The notes below the pieces were generated by a model. The model had not been told where the DNA came from. It worked only from the letters and a program-made list of their open reading frames with translations, and did no database searches. A DNA stretch of 64,000 nt from Dactylonectria macrodidyma (Eukaryota; Ascomycota; Sordariomycetes; Hypocreales; Nectriaceae), in NCBI GenBank assembly GCA_020744425.1, contig JAGMUV010000001.1:2232001-2296000 (forward strand). The letters are read 5' to 3'. A program made the position numbers and the translations under genes. Of the stretch, positions 10,328-22,651 are shown one piece after another; position 1 is the stretch's first letter, and each line of letters starts with the position of its first letter.

Positions 10328-12585
10328 ATGGCACCCAGCAAGCTCAATGTGCTTGTCTACACAGGTGAACAATTCCCTCATAGCCCAATCGCATCTACCA
10401 ATTCGTACTTAAGCTCACGCGCTCATTCTGTGGAGAAAAGGCGTCGGCACAACAGTTGAGTCAGTTCGACATTGCATCTGGACGCTGCGGCGGCTGCTCT
10501 CGCCAAACTACGCCGTCATCCCCATTACCGAGACGATCCTGCTCAAGGAGCCGTGGGCTTCGACGTGCGCGCTGCTCGTCTTCCCAGGCGGCGCTGATCT
10601 CGGCTACTGCCAGGCACTCAATGGCGAGGGCAACCGTCGCATCAGTCATTTTGTGCGTCGCGGCGGCGCCTATCTAGGCTTCTGCGCTGGAGGCTATTAC
10701 GGGAGCCAGCGCTGCGAGTTCGAGAGAGGCAATCCGCCCCTGGAGGTCATTGGTAGTAGGGAGCTAGGCTTCTTCCCGGGAACTTGTCGCGGCGGCGCCT
10801 TCAAGGGCTTCGAGTATGCCAGCGAGAAAGGTGCGCGCGCTGTGCGGCTGAAGATCGTCAACGAGGCATTTGCCAGGGACGATGTTCCCACCGAGACCCT
10901 TTCCTACTACAATGGGGGTGGCGTCTTCGTCGATGCTGCCTCGGCTAAGAGCAACAGTGTCGAGGTTCTGGCTACGTACGAGGACGATATTGATGTCGAT
11001 GGTGGAGATGAGAAGGCCGCCGTCATTGTCTGCAGCGTGGGAAGCGGCAAGGCCTTGCTAACAGGTCCTCACCCCGAGTAAGCATCTCACAGCCTTCACT
11101 ATCTTGATTGTGTGCGACGACCCAAAACACTAATCTTTCCCAGGTTCGCCGCGGCCAACTTGCACCCTCACCCAGCCATTCCCGACTACGCGGAACTCAT
11201 CGGCAAGCTAACCGATGAGGACCAGTCCCGGGTCAACTTTCTCAAGGCCTGTCTTGAGAAACTCGGCCTTGAAGTGAGCCACAGCAATGATGGCGTTCCG
11301 TCCCTGTCTCGCCTTCACATCTCTTCCCTCGAGGAGACAGGCGTGTCTGAGCTGCTTGTCTCCATGGCCGACATCATTGACAAGGAAAATGGCGAGGAGT
11401 GGATCAGGGCAGAGGGCGACACGTTTCACATCCAGAATGAAGAGACCATCTGGAGCGTCGAAGGCCTCCAGGATTCCTTGTCCCAGCAAGACGAGACCGC
11501 TAGGTCCTCGAGTGGCATCATAGACTACTCCAAGATCGTCAAGACGATAATGCCCCACGAGAAGGGTCCCCCTCACCCCAAGCTCACGCCTCAGTTCAAC
11601 CATGGCCTGTTCTTCTCCAGCCTGCGTCGTTACCAGCAACTCGAGCCCGATGCGACTGAGTGGGGGAACTTGCTCATGTATGGCGAGGTGTTGACGAGCA
11701 CAAACACCATCTTGGAGAGGTGCGTTGTCAAGTGACGAGCCTTGTCGATGAATCAGACACTGACATTTCAACAGAAACCCCAAAATTCTTTCCAAGCTCC
11801 CGGCAGGATTCACTGTCTCTGCATCCACCCAGGTCGCCGGCAGAGGTCGCGGAAATAACGTCTGGGTCTCCCCCCCCGGATGCCTCATCTTTTCCACCGT
11901 CATGATTCACCCAGCTCACCTCGCCGTGAGTCGGCCTGTTGTTTTCATACAATACATCGCCGCCATTGCCATAGTCGAGGCCATACAGTCGTACGACCGC
12001 GGCTATGGCGATATCCCCGTCAAGTTGAAATGGCCCAACGACATCTGTAAGTCAACACTTAATCCAGGCCAGACGTTCGACTGACCCCGATCAGATGCTC
12101 TGGACCCAACCAAATCAGGAGACAAACCTTCATACATCAAAATCGGCGGTATTCTAGCACAGTGTCTATACTCCAACGGTTCCTACCAGATCATTCTTGG
12201 CATTGGTCTCAATACTAACAACCCCCGCCCCACCACCTCCATCTCCGACCTCATCCCTCCTGGCGTCCCAGAACTCCATCTCGAGACCCTTTTAGCCCGT
12301 ATTCTCACGCGCATCGAAGCCGTCCACGCCCAGTTCATCCGCGAAGGATTCTCACGCGACCTTGAAAGCAGATATTACCGCTACTGGCTGCACACCGGCC
12401 AGGCCGTGACGCTCGAGGCCGAGGGCGGCGTCAAGGCGAGGGTCCTGGGCATCACCCGCGATTGGGGCATGTTGCGAGCTGAAGAGGTTGACTCGGCCGG
12501 CAGAGGCACGGGCAAGATGTGGACTCTGCAGAGTGATGAAAACAGCTTCGACTACTGGAAGGGACTCCTAAGGAGGAAGACATGA
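10328..12585 (+). CDS. BPL1: Biotin-protein ligase (holocarboxylase synthetase)
   Basis: Five exons (10328-10364, 10441-11077, 11144-11719, 11775-12046, 12095-12585) give 670 residues. The enzyme activates biotin as biotinyl-5'-AMP and attaches it to lysines of acetyl-CoA carboxylase, pyruvate carboxylase and other carboxylases. Residues ~1-220 form the glutaminase-like BPL_N domain (NVLVYTGVGTTVESVRHCIW, LVFPGGADLGYC, RRGGAYLGFCAGGYY). The catalytic BirA-like domain occupies about residues 390-600, with the biotinyl-AMP loop GRGRGNNVW near 439-447, KWPNDI near 502-507 and IKIGGILAQ. The C-terminal SH3-like cap (GQAVTLEAEGGVKARVLGI) is present. Length and domain order match yeast Bpl1. All intron phases agree and donors are GTGAAC, GTAAGC, GTGCGT and GTAAGT. 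Confidence 0.95.
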
Positions 12586-13065
12586 AGAGAAATCTCAAAA
12601 CAAGCTCGTACATGTGGTCATCAGCGTTGATGCCATGGAAATAGAACTGGACTGCTTGCCCAACTTCCACCATTATTCATTGCAGAAGTCGTTGGCACAC
12701 GCTTTCTCGGGTCATACAACAGTAACAAACGTCTGACGAGCACAGCAAAGCTGCCATCAAGCGTCGCTTGACTCCACGACCAGCTTCAACTTGCTCAATC
12801 GTGAAGGTCACGCTCACAGTGCGCTCGCCTTTGAATCACTTCACGCAGGCTTCGTACATAAGTCGACACTTTTCCCAGACAGCTCAAGTGTGCCTTCCCC
12901 TATTTCGTCTTAAGTTTCCGAAGCATCCTTGCTTTGTTGAAGCGCTCAAAGTGTAACAAAGACGTTACCAGGCTGTTTGCCTCGCAGTCGATGTACAAAC
13001 GCCCGTTCGTCCGTCTCCTCGTCCAGATTTCTCCTAAGAGCATTACCATCTTAACCAGCTTCATC
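12586..13065. other. Intergenic, no gene seen
   Basis: This holds the 3' flank of BPL1 and the leader of the next gene. An in-frame ATG at 12991 could lengthen the next protein at its N-terminus. Confidence 0.5.
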
Positions 13066-14294
13066 ATGCTTCTCATCTACCTTTTGGGATTCCTCGAGGC
13101 CGTCGATCGAGCCTTCGCCACTGGGACGGCTTGCCCAGCGACTGAGAGCACTCACCACCACCGTACCACTCGACGACATGCATCGAATATGATGTGAGTC
13201 CCTCCGTTGGTCTTCTTTTCGTCTCTTTATATTTGGCTTGTTCTTCTAGCTGACCGTTTTCTCGAAGCTACCGCGACACGCCGACTTGTTCAAAGGAGTG
13301 CGTAGCGAGGCGCGATGCTTCAGAGTTCCTGAACCACGAAGCGGAGAGCACCATGGTCACATCTACCACAGCGAAACCATCCGATATTACAACTCAGGAA
13401 TCCTCTTTTTACAATGCCAAAGCCACCCCGTCTCGCACCGGCCTCGTACCCATGACCAGTGCTTCGTTGCATCCTCCAGTGCCTCGAGCAGACGCTGTAG
13501 GTCCGAACGTCCAACTCGCCGAGAACAAAGCCTTCACCCTAGATTTCTCATCTTCTATGCCCATGTCGACTCGGAAGTTATTCGACACGTCAAGCGAGTC
13601 GTCCCGCGAATCCCGTAGTCAAATTTCATTGGAGACGACCGTTATCATTACGAACACCCGTAATCCCTGGCAGACCGGTCTGCCTGGCTTTGATCCAGGA
13701 ACACCAGTGGGTACTGTATCAATCCCTCCATCGTCTTCATATACTTTATCTTCAGCTACGCAACCACCATCGACAAGCATGTCAGCATACCCACCATTCG
13801 TCCCCCCCGCACTTTCAAAAGGGGAAGTCATCGGAGTCGTCGTGGGCGTCATCGCGGTTCTATTCGCCGCCGCGATGCTCGTGCTGCTCTGCCGCCGGTT
13901 CGTTGTCTCCCACCGCAAAAGGCCGTCCAGTCCACCCTTTGACACGCAGTTAGTAGGGTTCCCGTATCCAGCACCCCGTCTCTCGCCACCATTGTGCTCG
14001 ATGGCTCCAAGTGGGAGGGTGGTCCAGGAGACGCAGGCTTTGGCAAAAAACAAGCATGCTACGACGACGGATATTAAAAGCTGTGACAGGTGCCATCACG
14101 CCATGTCCACGAGGCACCAGGACAGCATGACGCGTAGTAAGGTCGAAAAACAGTGTACATGTGCGCCCCGACGGTCGAGTGTCTCAGAACTAGGGTTCTC
14201 TGAGGAGAGAAGGAGTAGAAGCACCATTGACGATATTTTATCCGGCTACGCTTCGAGTGAGCAGAGAGACTGTACGGAGCGACCAAATGGCTAG
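13066..14294 (+). CDS. Ser/Thr-rich single-pass membrane protein, function unknown
   Basis: Two exons (13066-13193 and 13268-14294; GTGAGT donor, AAG acceptor after a GCTGACC branch site) give 384 residues. The N-terminus MLLIYLLGFLEAVDRAFA is a likely signal peptide. A short Cys-containing stretch (TPTCSKECVARRDA) follows, then ~150 residues very rich in Ser, Thr and Pro. One transmembrane helix (EVIGVVVGVIAVLFAAAMLVLLC) is followed by a basic stop-transfer RRFVVSHRKR and a ~120-residue cytoplasmic tail with several Cys and His (CDRCHHAM, KQCTCAPRRSS). This architecture is that of a type I, probably O-mannosylated surface protein, as in fungal wall sensors, but the WSC cysteine pattern is absent. 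An upstream ATG (12991) would add 25 residues. I do not recognise a named family. Confidence 0.65.
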
Positions 14295-15016
14295 TTTCGT
14301 TGTCGTTCTAAGTTATAAGTAACGGTTTTATCAAGCATCTGCACGATATATCAGTTTCTCAACAGCAAAAGCTTCTCATTGGCATCAATAGTATTTACTA
14401 TTCATAAATAAAGGCCAATTTGTCGTCTCCCGCCTCAATTTTCACGCTTCGCCACTTGCTGTGCTGTAGTGTATAAGCCAACTACCCTATATCACCTCAC
14501 AGTATCTAATGGAGCTAGCTTTTAAGGAGATATTCCCTTCTATACTTGTCATGATGGTGCGTCAGATGTAGCATCTCTTAGAACACGGGGAAAGTCAGCA
14601 GGCAACATAGGTCACCTTCATGTAAGTCACAATTAGGTAGTGGCCGTATCTGATGTGGTACAGTTGTATTGAAACATAGCATGCGTCGTCTTTTGTTTTT
14701 CATCTAGAACCAACCTCCAGTGGCGTCATCGCGCCCCCAGATATCCCAAAACGCCGTGCCATGCTGCAGCCGAGTGAAGATGTACATGTATACACGAGAG
14801 ATTTCACCTCTCCCGCCATTGAAGCCCCAAACTCCTCCCCGTGACTCTAGTTGTCATGAGCCCCCCCTCTAAGCCCAGAGTGTGTAAGCGTAGCTCGAGC
14901 CTGTGCGGCGATGCGATGCGATGCGGGCCAATATCCTACATTCCAGTTACGCCTCGACCAGGATTCATCGTCGACCGGGCTCATCGTCCGTATTGCCGGG
15001 GTCGCTGTCTCGTCTG
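14295..15016. other. Intergenic between convergent genes
   Basis: Shared 3' flanks of the membrane-protein gene and PAM16. No coding or structural feature was recognised. Confidence 0.6.
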
Positions 15017-15559
15017 TCAGTCCTTGTAGACCTTGGGCTTCCACCCCTCCTTGACTTCTGCCTCTTGTTCGATTTTCTCCCGCATCGGACCCAGTTCACG
15101 CTCGAACCGCTCCTTTGCCCTCACAATCTTGCTCTGCAGGTAGAAGCTGCCTCCCTTCTGAGGGTCGTTGCTGTCGAACAGCCTCTTGTAGCGCTCGAGA
15201 ACCTCCTCGACGTTGGCTTGGCCGCCGGCAGGGGGCTTGACGTTTAGAATCTTGCACGCCTCGTCGAGGGTCATGCCGGAAGAGAGCGAAACGCCGCCAG
15301 ATGTGTTGCCCATCTTAGCCTGGTGGCGCTGGTATTGCGAGGCGGCCTGGGCCTGCTTGTAGGCGGCGACGAAGGAGCGGCCGAGGATTCGAGAGCCCGT
15401 AAGGAAGGCCGTGATGACGAATTTGTGCGCCTGGTACGTCGAGTTAGCATGATCAAAACCGAAGAGAGAGAGGGGACATTAAAAACGTCGGGATGAGCCG
15501 GGCGGCGAGAGGCGATGATGGATGAATTGCAGAGCAAAGAGGTTATGCGCACGTACCAT
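15017..15559 (-). CDS. PAM16: PAM16/TIM16, J-like subunit of the mitochondrial import motor
   Basis: The first exon is just the start codon (15559-15557). A GTACGT..CAG intron follows directly, and the second exon (15430-15017) gives a total of 138 residues. Pam16 pairs with the J-protein Pam18 at the matrix side of TIM23 and restrains its stimulation of mtHsp70. Visible features are the hydrophobic N-terminus AHKFVITAFLTGSRILGRSF, the spacer YKQAQAASQYQRHQAK and the J-like domain SSGMTLDEACKILNVKP, ERYKRLFDSNDPQKGGSFYL, QSKIVRAKERFERELG. As expected for Pam16, the J-domain HPD triplet is missing and DPQKGGS stands at that position. Length is typical for the family. Confidence 0.92.
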
Positions 15560-16208
15560 TGTGACAAGGAGAAGAACAGAATCGTTCCTGCAGTAGAGTG
15601 CCCGGAAGGACAGGATTGTCAGGCTCTGCGCGGTAAGACGTTGATGCGTCCTTGTTCGCGACAACGGAGTTCAACGGAGTTGGATCTTTACAACGGCTTC
15701 TAGCCCCAGTCGATTTTTCCCAAGGCCTGGCGGATGATTCCGAGGTCGGAATTTTACACATCCGACCGGCCGACTTCTTGTTAACCGATGATCAGCCACT
15801 CACCGAGCCATGTCCCGCCACTGACCTTGGACTCACCGAGAATACCCCGCTGCCTTAACTGAGGCGCTCAGGTACTTATAACAATGAGTGGCTGGCATTA
15901 TTAGGCGGTGTTGCGACTCGTCAGCCTGTTCACCCGTGTCTTAAATACGCTCCGCTGTGCTCAACTGCCCTTAATCATAGTAACCCGTCTTGTAAATCCA
16001 AGGAGACCACAACAGGTTTCCGAGCAACTATAACCTGAAAAGGCTCCACATTCAACGAACTGTCAGGCATCTGAGAAGGTGCCACCCTAGACACCTGGAC
16101 TAGCACTCAACTTGTGCTAGAACTGAGAGGGAAACTCAGTTCAAACTCACGCCTTGCAGCTGAACAGATTGCATAGGTATCAAGCACTCGGAACTCAGAA
16201 AATTGACA
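15560..16208. other. Divergent promoter region PAM16 / SmgGDS-like gene
   Basis: A ~650-base spacer between divergent starts. No gene or clear element was recognised. Confidence 0.55.
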
Positions 16209-18464
16209 ATGAGAGTGGGCGCAGAAACCATCGCTGGGGTACTCCAGAGAGAGGGAAGCGGGCTGGCCTCAGGTGCCACAAGCGAGACCCCTCAGCCCGC
16301 TGAAGCTCACTCGAAGCGGGTGCAACTTTCGAGGGATATCTTGGAGGATTTGCAGCACACTCTGAAAACAGAACCACCGCACTTGGAGGCCCTCGGCAGG
16401 GTCCTAGGCGATGGGAGTCGAGACGGTGAGTTGCAACTATGCCTCCTTCTGGTTGAGTTTTTGCTTCACCTTTCACAATTGCGCGGTGTAGGCCATGGCT
16501 GCTCTGATATCAATCTCTCTCACATATCCATGAGGACTCTTACTGACTGCGGGTACAGTCGTTTGGCGCCTGCCGTATGGCGAATCTGGCCTCCTCAATT
16601 TCTTCCTAGATATCCTCGCCAACGAGAACCTAAGCAGCAATGTCAAAGTCCATGCTCTCCGCATTATCGGCAACTGTTGCGCAGATACAGATGAGAACCG
16701 TGCTCGCATAGTTGAGGGAACTCATTTGGCTGCCATTATTCATCAACTCCAGGATGAGGAGCTGATCCAGTACGCCATTCCTGTGTTGCACAACATCATG
16801 GTCGACTACGGTGAGCCTCAACCTCAACCATCAACAGCAGTGATGCAGACACTAAACTAACTCCTGTAGAACCGGCTCAGAAACTTGCCTCACAGCTCAG
16901 CCTCAACAAACAGCTCATTTCTCTCCTCGAAACCCCAATCGCGCCAAACCTTACCCCTCTCATCGTCTACTGCTGCAAGATTTTCTCCTTCCTCATCGCG
17001 CAAGATGGCGAGGTGGACATGGCTAGCCCGCAGACCGTCGAGGTCCTACTGAGAATTGCCACGAGCAAGCCTGCCATGGACGATGTTGATGACTTCCTGA
17101 GCCTCCTTTCCACGGCTGCGAACTACCTCGCCAACGAGACGTTCCAGGCCAACTTCCTCTCAGGCCAGCACATGGACCTCTTTATGACAGCGTTTTATCA
17201 TGCGCACACGCACTTTGGCCCCGAGCAGGAGGAAGATCCGGACGTGGCATCGCTGGTGAAGCGGCTCTGCACGGCTCTGCTCACAACGGTCGCTGAACTC
17301 ACTGGTAACGACTTGTTCGCCACGTACTATCCCATCAACAGCTCTGTACCGCAATCATTCCTAGCATGGCTACAGGGAGCAAACCCTCGTCTCCAAGTGG
17401 CCGCCTGTCTAGGACTCGGAAACATCGCACGATCTGATGAGATGTCGCTGGCTCTTATCCAGGATCTCAAAGTCCATCTTCCTCTCATCAACACTCTTTC
17501 CAACCCCGCCATCACAGACACCCAGCAGCTGCACTCAACACTCTCATTCCTCAAGAACCTCGCCATCCCGGCTCTGAACAAGCCACTGCTCGGCGATTTG
17601 CTTGAGGCCACGCGAATTCCGCGGATATTGTCCCTTGACTCCATCCCCCAGGTCCAGTTCGCGGCCGTGTCGCTGGCTCGCCTGCTCCTTGTCAATTGCG
17701 CACCAAACGTGCGCCTCATTTGTGCCCCTCGCAATGCCGAGCCATCAGAGCAGTCGAACGAGCACACAAGTGTCCACGACATCCTCTCCCTATTCGACCG
17801 GGCCGATGCCGAACCCACGAAGCTGGAGGCCGCCCGCTGCATTGCTTCCATTTGCCGGGTTTTCCACACAACACCGGTCCTCCCTTTGCTGCCCGAGTGG
17901 GATCCGTCACAGGATGGATACGCCTCCGAGCCAAAGGAGCCCTTGCCACCAGCAGGCAGCTCCAACGACGACAAGGAGAGCCAGCTCAGAGGCCTCTTCT
18001 ACCAGAAGCACGACTTTACCAAGGCGCTGTCATTCCTTGTCACCCAGCAGAAATGGCCCATTCTACGATCCGAGGCTTGGTTTGTATTTGCCCTCATGTC
18101 TCGCTCCAAGGATGGCGCCAGTGTCATCGCCAATACACTCACTGTCGCCGAGGCCACTGATGCCCTATCTCGCGCCGTTACTGGCCAGGGATTGACCGCG
18201 AACAACGATGAGCAAGCGAAGCAGATCGAGAGCGCCGCAGATGATGCTACGGCGATTACGAACGATCTTGGTCTAGAGCCTCAGCAAGTTGACCCAAAGC
18301 AGAAAGAAAACATGACGAGAATAGACCGTGAGAATTGCCTGGTTCTATGCACGGAAATTGTCAAGAACTCAGGCAGTGTGTTGACTACTGGTCAGCTTGG
18401 TCTCTTGCAAGATTTAATCCGCAAAGGAACAGAGGTGATGAGCCAGGAGAAGACCAAAGCATAG
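16209..18464 (+). CDS. Armadillo-repeat SmgGDS/RAP1GDS1-like protein
   Basis: Three exons (16209-16425, 16559-16810, 16870-18464; GTGAGT and GTGAGC donors) encode 687 residues. The protein is almost entirely helical armadillo-type repeats, for example NVKVHALRIIGNCCADTDENR, LIQYAIPVLHNIMVDY, ANPRLQVAACLGLGNIARSD, SEAWFVFALMSRSKDGASVI and NCLVLCTEIVKNSGS. This layout resembles RAP1GDS1/SmgGDS, which binds small GTPases with a C-terminal polybasic region and acts as chaperone or exchange factor for RhoA/Rap1. The fold is clear from the sequence; the exact GTPase partner is inference from the family. The start is the first ATG in the open frame, 16209. Confidence 0.78.
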
Positions 18465-18805
18465 AATAAGGCAGGACGCAGATATAAAATAGAATTGTGC
18501 CACTTGACTGGAACAAGACGACGAGTAAGAAGGTCATAAACCAATCACCAATAGACTTATACTTTTACGATACTTAGATCAATATACATCAAAACGCACG
18601 TACGAGTGTATAGGAGTGCCTCTATTGACCCAAACGATTACAGCGGCAAGCCGGTGATCATGCAATAAATTCTTTGAGCTGGACCTAGAGTATCTTTCCC
18701 TCCAAACCCTGGACAAGCATTTCATCAGAGCCTCGAACCGTCGTTGCTCCTCCCTTAGAGACGCAAAGAGCAAAACCCTCAAACACCAGTTCCCTTTTTG
18801 AAAGT
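18465..18805. other. Intergenic between convergent genes
   Basis: Short 3' region shared by the SmgGDS-like gene and eL13. Nothing else is seen. Confidence 0.6.
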
Positions 18806-19749
18806 TTATTTCTTGGCAGCCTCGGCATCGGCCGCATCCCGCACACGCTTCTCCCGAGCACCCTGGTATCGGGCGTTGCTGCGAGCGACACGGAGGGCTC
18901 GGTAAGCACCACCCTCGACAGGGGCGGGAACCTCGCTCTTGTTGATCTCCTTGAAGGCGATGTCGGTAGGGGCAATAGGGAAAGCAGCGGAGAGAAGGGC
19001 GGCCTTCTCGATCTGGGAGACGTCGGTCTTGGTGTCACCCTTCTTGGGGGCGTTAGATCGGCGGGGGAGGAGGATCAGACGCTCCTGGTAGGCCTTGAGA
19101 CGGGCAACGTTGGCGGCCAGGGACTCCTCGCTGAGGTTCTGGCGGCGGGAGTCGACGGAGATGCCGATGGTGGGAGCAAAGGCCTTGGGGATACCAGCCT
19201 CCTGTGGTAATTGTTAGACCCGGAAGAAAAAAAAAATGTAAATCGCCTTTCGTGTAATCCCCCACAGTTCGAATTGGAGGACCCTTGGGGTTTGAATCGT
19301 ACCTTGAGCTCAGCCAGGGTGAAACCGCGGCCGGAACGGACTCGTCGGTTGTACTTAAGAGTAGGGCATCGCACGACGGGTCGGAGCTTGTCGACAGGGC
19401 GGGGAGCGAGAGCAGCGGCCTTGGCCTGACGAGCAGTGCGTCTTCGCAGCTTGCCACCGGGCTGCACAAATGTCAATATCGTGAATTCCAGATGGCCACA
19501 AGCGAGCCCTGCTTCATTCGGGAGTCTGTCGTACCTGGTCGAAGTGGGTTCGAACCCGGCGCTGCCAATCCTTGCGGAAATCTGTGAGAGCTGTCAGTCG
19601 CTTTTCGCGAAGTCGTCGCTCGTCGGTGGTGGTTGCTCACGGTTGTTAATGAGCTTCTGGTTGTGCTTGATCGCCTGGAGAGAGAGCAGGTCAGCATATG
19701 TCGTCTACCGTATTACGATGCATCGCATTGGACGTGGAGGCCATACCAT
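18806..19749 (-). CDS. RPL13: 60S ribosomal protein eL13
   Basis: Five exons (19749-19747, 19674-19641, 19581-19535, 19461-19303, 19201-18806, minus strand) give 212 residues. The first exon is ATG alone, followed by a GTATGG..CAG intron. The spliced start reads [19 protein letters not shown], then [60 protein letters not shown] and a C-terminal half with [18 protein letters not shown] and ILLPRR. These are the hallmarks of eukaryotic eL13, which binds 28S rRNA near the P-stalk side of the large subunit. Length fits. Early short exons with several introns near the start are usual in fungal ribosomal protein genes and often support high expression. Confidence 0.95.
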
Positions 19750-21678
19750 TTTGACTGCTTGCGATCAACGGGCTCCGGTTGTCGATGGTCGGGTCGTGAG
19801 ACGTTGAAATTTCGGAGAGTTGAGGCTTGTCAAATTCCTAGAAGGGTTTTCGAGCCCTACACTTGGTACGTACTTGGTGGGGTTTTGCTCGTGGGCACAA
19901 GAATTGGTGTGCGTCACGTGTTTTCGCTTCGCTCATGCCCGGTGTGGAGCCTTGGATATTGAGGCCTTGGAGCCTTACTCCAGGTGTTGGTGCAAGTGGA
20001 GTTAAGTGCTCCTGGCTCCACTAAAAAGTCAAGTTGGCGCTTCATCATGATGAACACATGAATGAAGCAGACCTGGAACTGTCAGGTCTTTGCGCAACCT
20101 CAACGCTCCCCAAATTTGCATAACGAGAAGGTTCAAATTGAGGGATCTGGTTCAGCCTTGGCTACTACACACGTCTGTAGATTGAGTCATTGCAATGGCT
20201 GTGGGCTCTTACGCGTGAACACAACAAAGTTGTTCTGCATGCCGAGAGTCTCCAAACTGCCAATGCACAAGTTAAGGGGGAATTCCCATAGTGAAAACTG
20301 CTCCGTGACAAATCAATATCAAATGTGCGGCAGTGCATGGTGAAGATGATGACATCTCGATCATGAGTCTTTTAGGGCGTTCTTGTTGCAGCGCGAGTTC
20401 TAGAAGAGCAGCTTTCACGATGTTGCACAAACTCACCAATGGCATCGGTGTCAGTTGTGAATGGAATAGAGTTCACGAGCGGATCGTAGATTCAGAAGAC
20501 TCTCACTGGCCACAAAAGGGGAAAGTGGAGATTTACCGAGTGCGCCTTCGAATCTCGCTTCTCCCAAGGGGCGCCTGAGAATACAGGCTTTCAGAAACCG
20601 AAAGGTATAAAGCCCCGCCTCACCTTCGACCTTTTGGACTTTTTCTTCTTTTCCTTTCTTCATACTTACCTTGGGAGGGATTCCCTCGCTCACCAATGAG
20701 GGGGTTCATCATGGAGGGCCTGCATTGCACATCGCGGCGTCGTTCCATGTTTCATTGCCCTTCGGGGTCATGGGTCCCGGAATTTTTGATTTCACACCTG
20801 TTTTCATTGTGAACGTCGCTATATGCGACGGCATGAAGAAGACGCGCCGATTAGTATAGAGATCAGAGTCGTGTTTATCGCGACGCTTGGAGAGCGCCCC
20901 TTAGGCGATTGACATGACCGTCGAGCTCGCGAGCTGATCTATCGCTGGCAACGAGCGATGCCTCTCGCACCAATCGAGTATTCAGTATTCGTTCGTAGTT
21001 CGTAATTCGAAGTCTGAGCTAAAGGATCTGTCTGCGCTTCGACGACGGGGAAACCCAACATGGATCTAGGGTAGCCAATGCGAAGTGTGTTTTCGCGACT
21101 TGAATTCCCTCTCCTCAAATCAATCTTTTTTGTCAACAGAGTTGGATTCTTTCTTTCTATATGCCGTGATGCTGAGCTGCATGAGCAACCCTTCTTCGTG
21201 AAACCATGCGGTTTGTCCAAGTTGATTCGCCCACTCTACCAAATCATCACCACACACATCATTGCGCGTCTATTAATGAAGTTATTCCCATGTCCCAGCA
21301 TGTATTCTCAACCTCCCAAAGTCAAACTTTCACATCCCCGCCTCCAGCATCATGGATCGGCCGTCAACGGCCATTTCGGGGCCAAACAGTGACAGCTCCT
21401 CTCACCCGAAGCTACACCGCGCCAATCACAGGCCCGCAATTGGGCCCTCCAACTGCTCCCGCACCTTGTCCAGCAAACCACAAAAAATCTCATGACACCA
21501 CTTCCCTCACATCCCGAACTGCCTCCCTCCCACGGAGCCCGCCAAACCACCACCCGCACACCTCCGATCGAGCGCAACCCCGCCCAATTCACCCTTCTCG
21601 TCCTCTTCCTCCCCCTTCGAAGAATCGCCTACACGAGAACGAGGGAGCAATCACAGACTCTTCGTGCTTCGTTCAACT
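19750..21678. other. Intergenic, ~1.9 kb upstream of eL13 and the COX14-like gene
   Basis: A long divergent promoter region. It contains T-rich and short repeated patches but no tRNA box pair, and no open frame with a recognisable product. One minus-strand ATG near 20711 is followed by a perfect GTAAGTATG donor; no convincing second exon could be found, so no gene is called. Confidence 0.45.
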
Positions 21679-22651
21679 ATGGCGTCCAGAATAGGGCCCC
21701 GCAGCGTCAAGGACGCAACCCGTTTCACGTCCACCATCCCCCACGCAACCTCAAAGTCGGTCGGCGGGTCCGCCGCCGTCCCCAAGTCTCCGCGCATCCC
21801 GGGCGAGTCGCCAGAGCAGCGCGTGCGCCGTCTACGGCAAGCCCATCTCGCCGCCCAGAAGGCCCAGATCAGCAAGACCGACAAGCTCATCGACGCCTCG
21901 AGGCGGTTCCTCGACGTCGCCCACCGATGGACCGTGGGAGGCATTGTGATATTTACGGGTATGTCTCTGCCTGCTTGGGCTCGCTGCCGCCCACTTCCGA
22001 GTCTGCTGTTATAGGACCTCTATATGTGGAACTCAGTATTCTAACATTACTTCCGTAGCTGTTGCCGGCGTAGTCAGCATCTACTCCGTGTGGGACATGC
22101 TCCGATACAACCGTGCCCGCCGCGCCGAATGGGTTGAGGCCCAAAAGAAGCTTGAGGCCGACGAGCTCGCCTCCGCCCGTCTGGCGTACCTCAAGGGCGA
22201 GGCGACAGAGGACCAGATCGAGCTCGTAGAGGAGGCCAACCGCATGGCCGAGGAGAGGGGCACCAAGCTGCCGCCACTACTCGCCGCGCCCTCGACCCGC
22301 ACCCACTTCGAGGAGAACTTCCAACCCGCGCTCGGCAGCTCTGGCGCCGACGAGCCCAAGAAGGCGGGCAAGGGCGTCCTGGGCGTCTTCTCCACCATGC
22401 TCGGCCGCGGCGAACAGGGCGAGGACGTAGGCTCGTCCCAGGAGCGACTAGGCTACGAGAGCCTGTGCGAGGAGGACGACTCGACGGGCGTGCGCGAAAG
22501 CGACCTGATCCGCTCGATCGAGAACAAGGCCCGCGGCGCCTGGGAGAAGGAGAAGGAGAACCAGCGGGCGGGAGGCAGCCTGGACCATCTAGGTCTAGAG
22601 ACGGCGGGCGGTCCGGCCCCCAGCAAAAAGTCATGGTGGAGGTTCTGGTGA
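21679..22651 (+). CDS. Mitochondrial membrane protein resembling COX14-type cytochrome oxidase assembly factors
   Basis: Two exons (21679-21958 and 22059-22651; GTATGT..TAG intron) give 290 residues. The N-terminus MASRIGPRSVKDATRFTSTI is basic and hydroxylated, like a mitochondrial presequence. After KTDKLIDASRRFLDVAHRW comes one hydrophobic helix, TVGGIVIFTGAVAGVVSIYS. Then follows VWDMLRYNRARRAEWVEAQK and a long charged coiled region, ending in a basic-aromatic KKSWWRFW. Filamentous fungal proteins with this DxxHR-TM-YxxYDMxxYNRxxR layout are annotated as cytochrome oxidase assembly (COX14 domain). Yeast Cox14 is only ~70 residues, so this is an extended form. The single inner-membrane helix is plain; the link to complex IV is inference. 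Confidence 0.55.

Noticed and set aside
20451..20720. Minus-strand ATG near 20711 followed by a perfect GTAAGTATG donor, suggesting a small intron-containing gene upstream of eL13
   Set aside because: No second exon with a conserved or plausible product could be found, and the 14-codon lead has no family resemblance.
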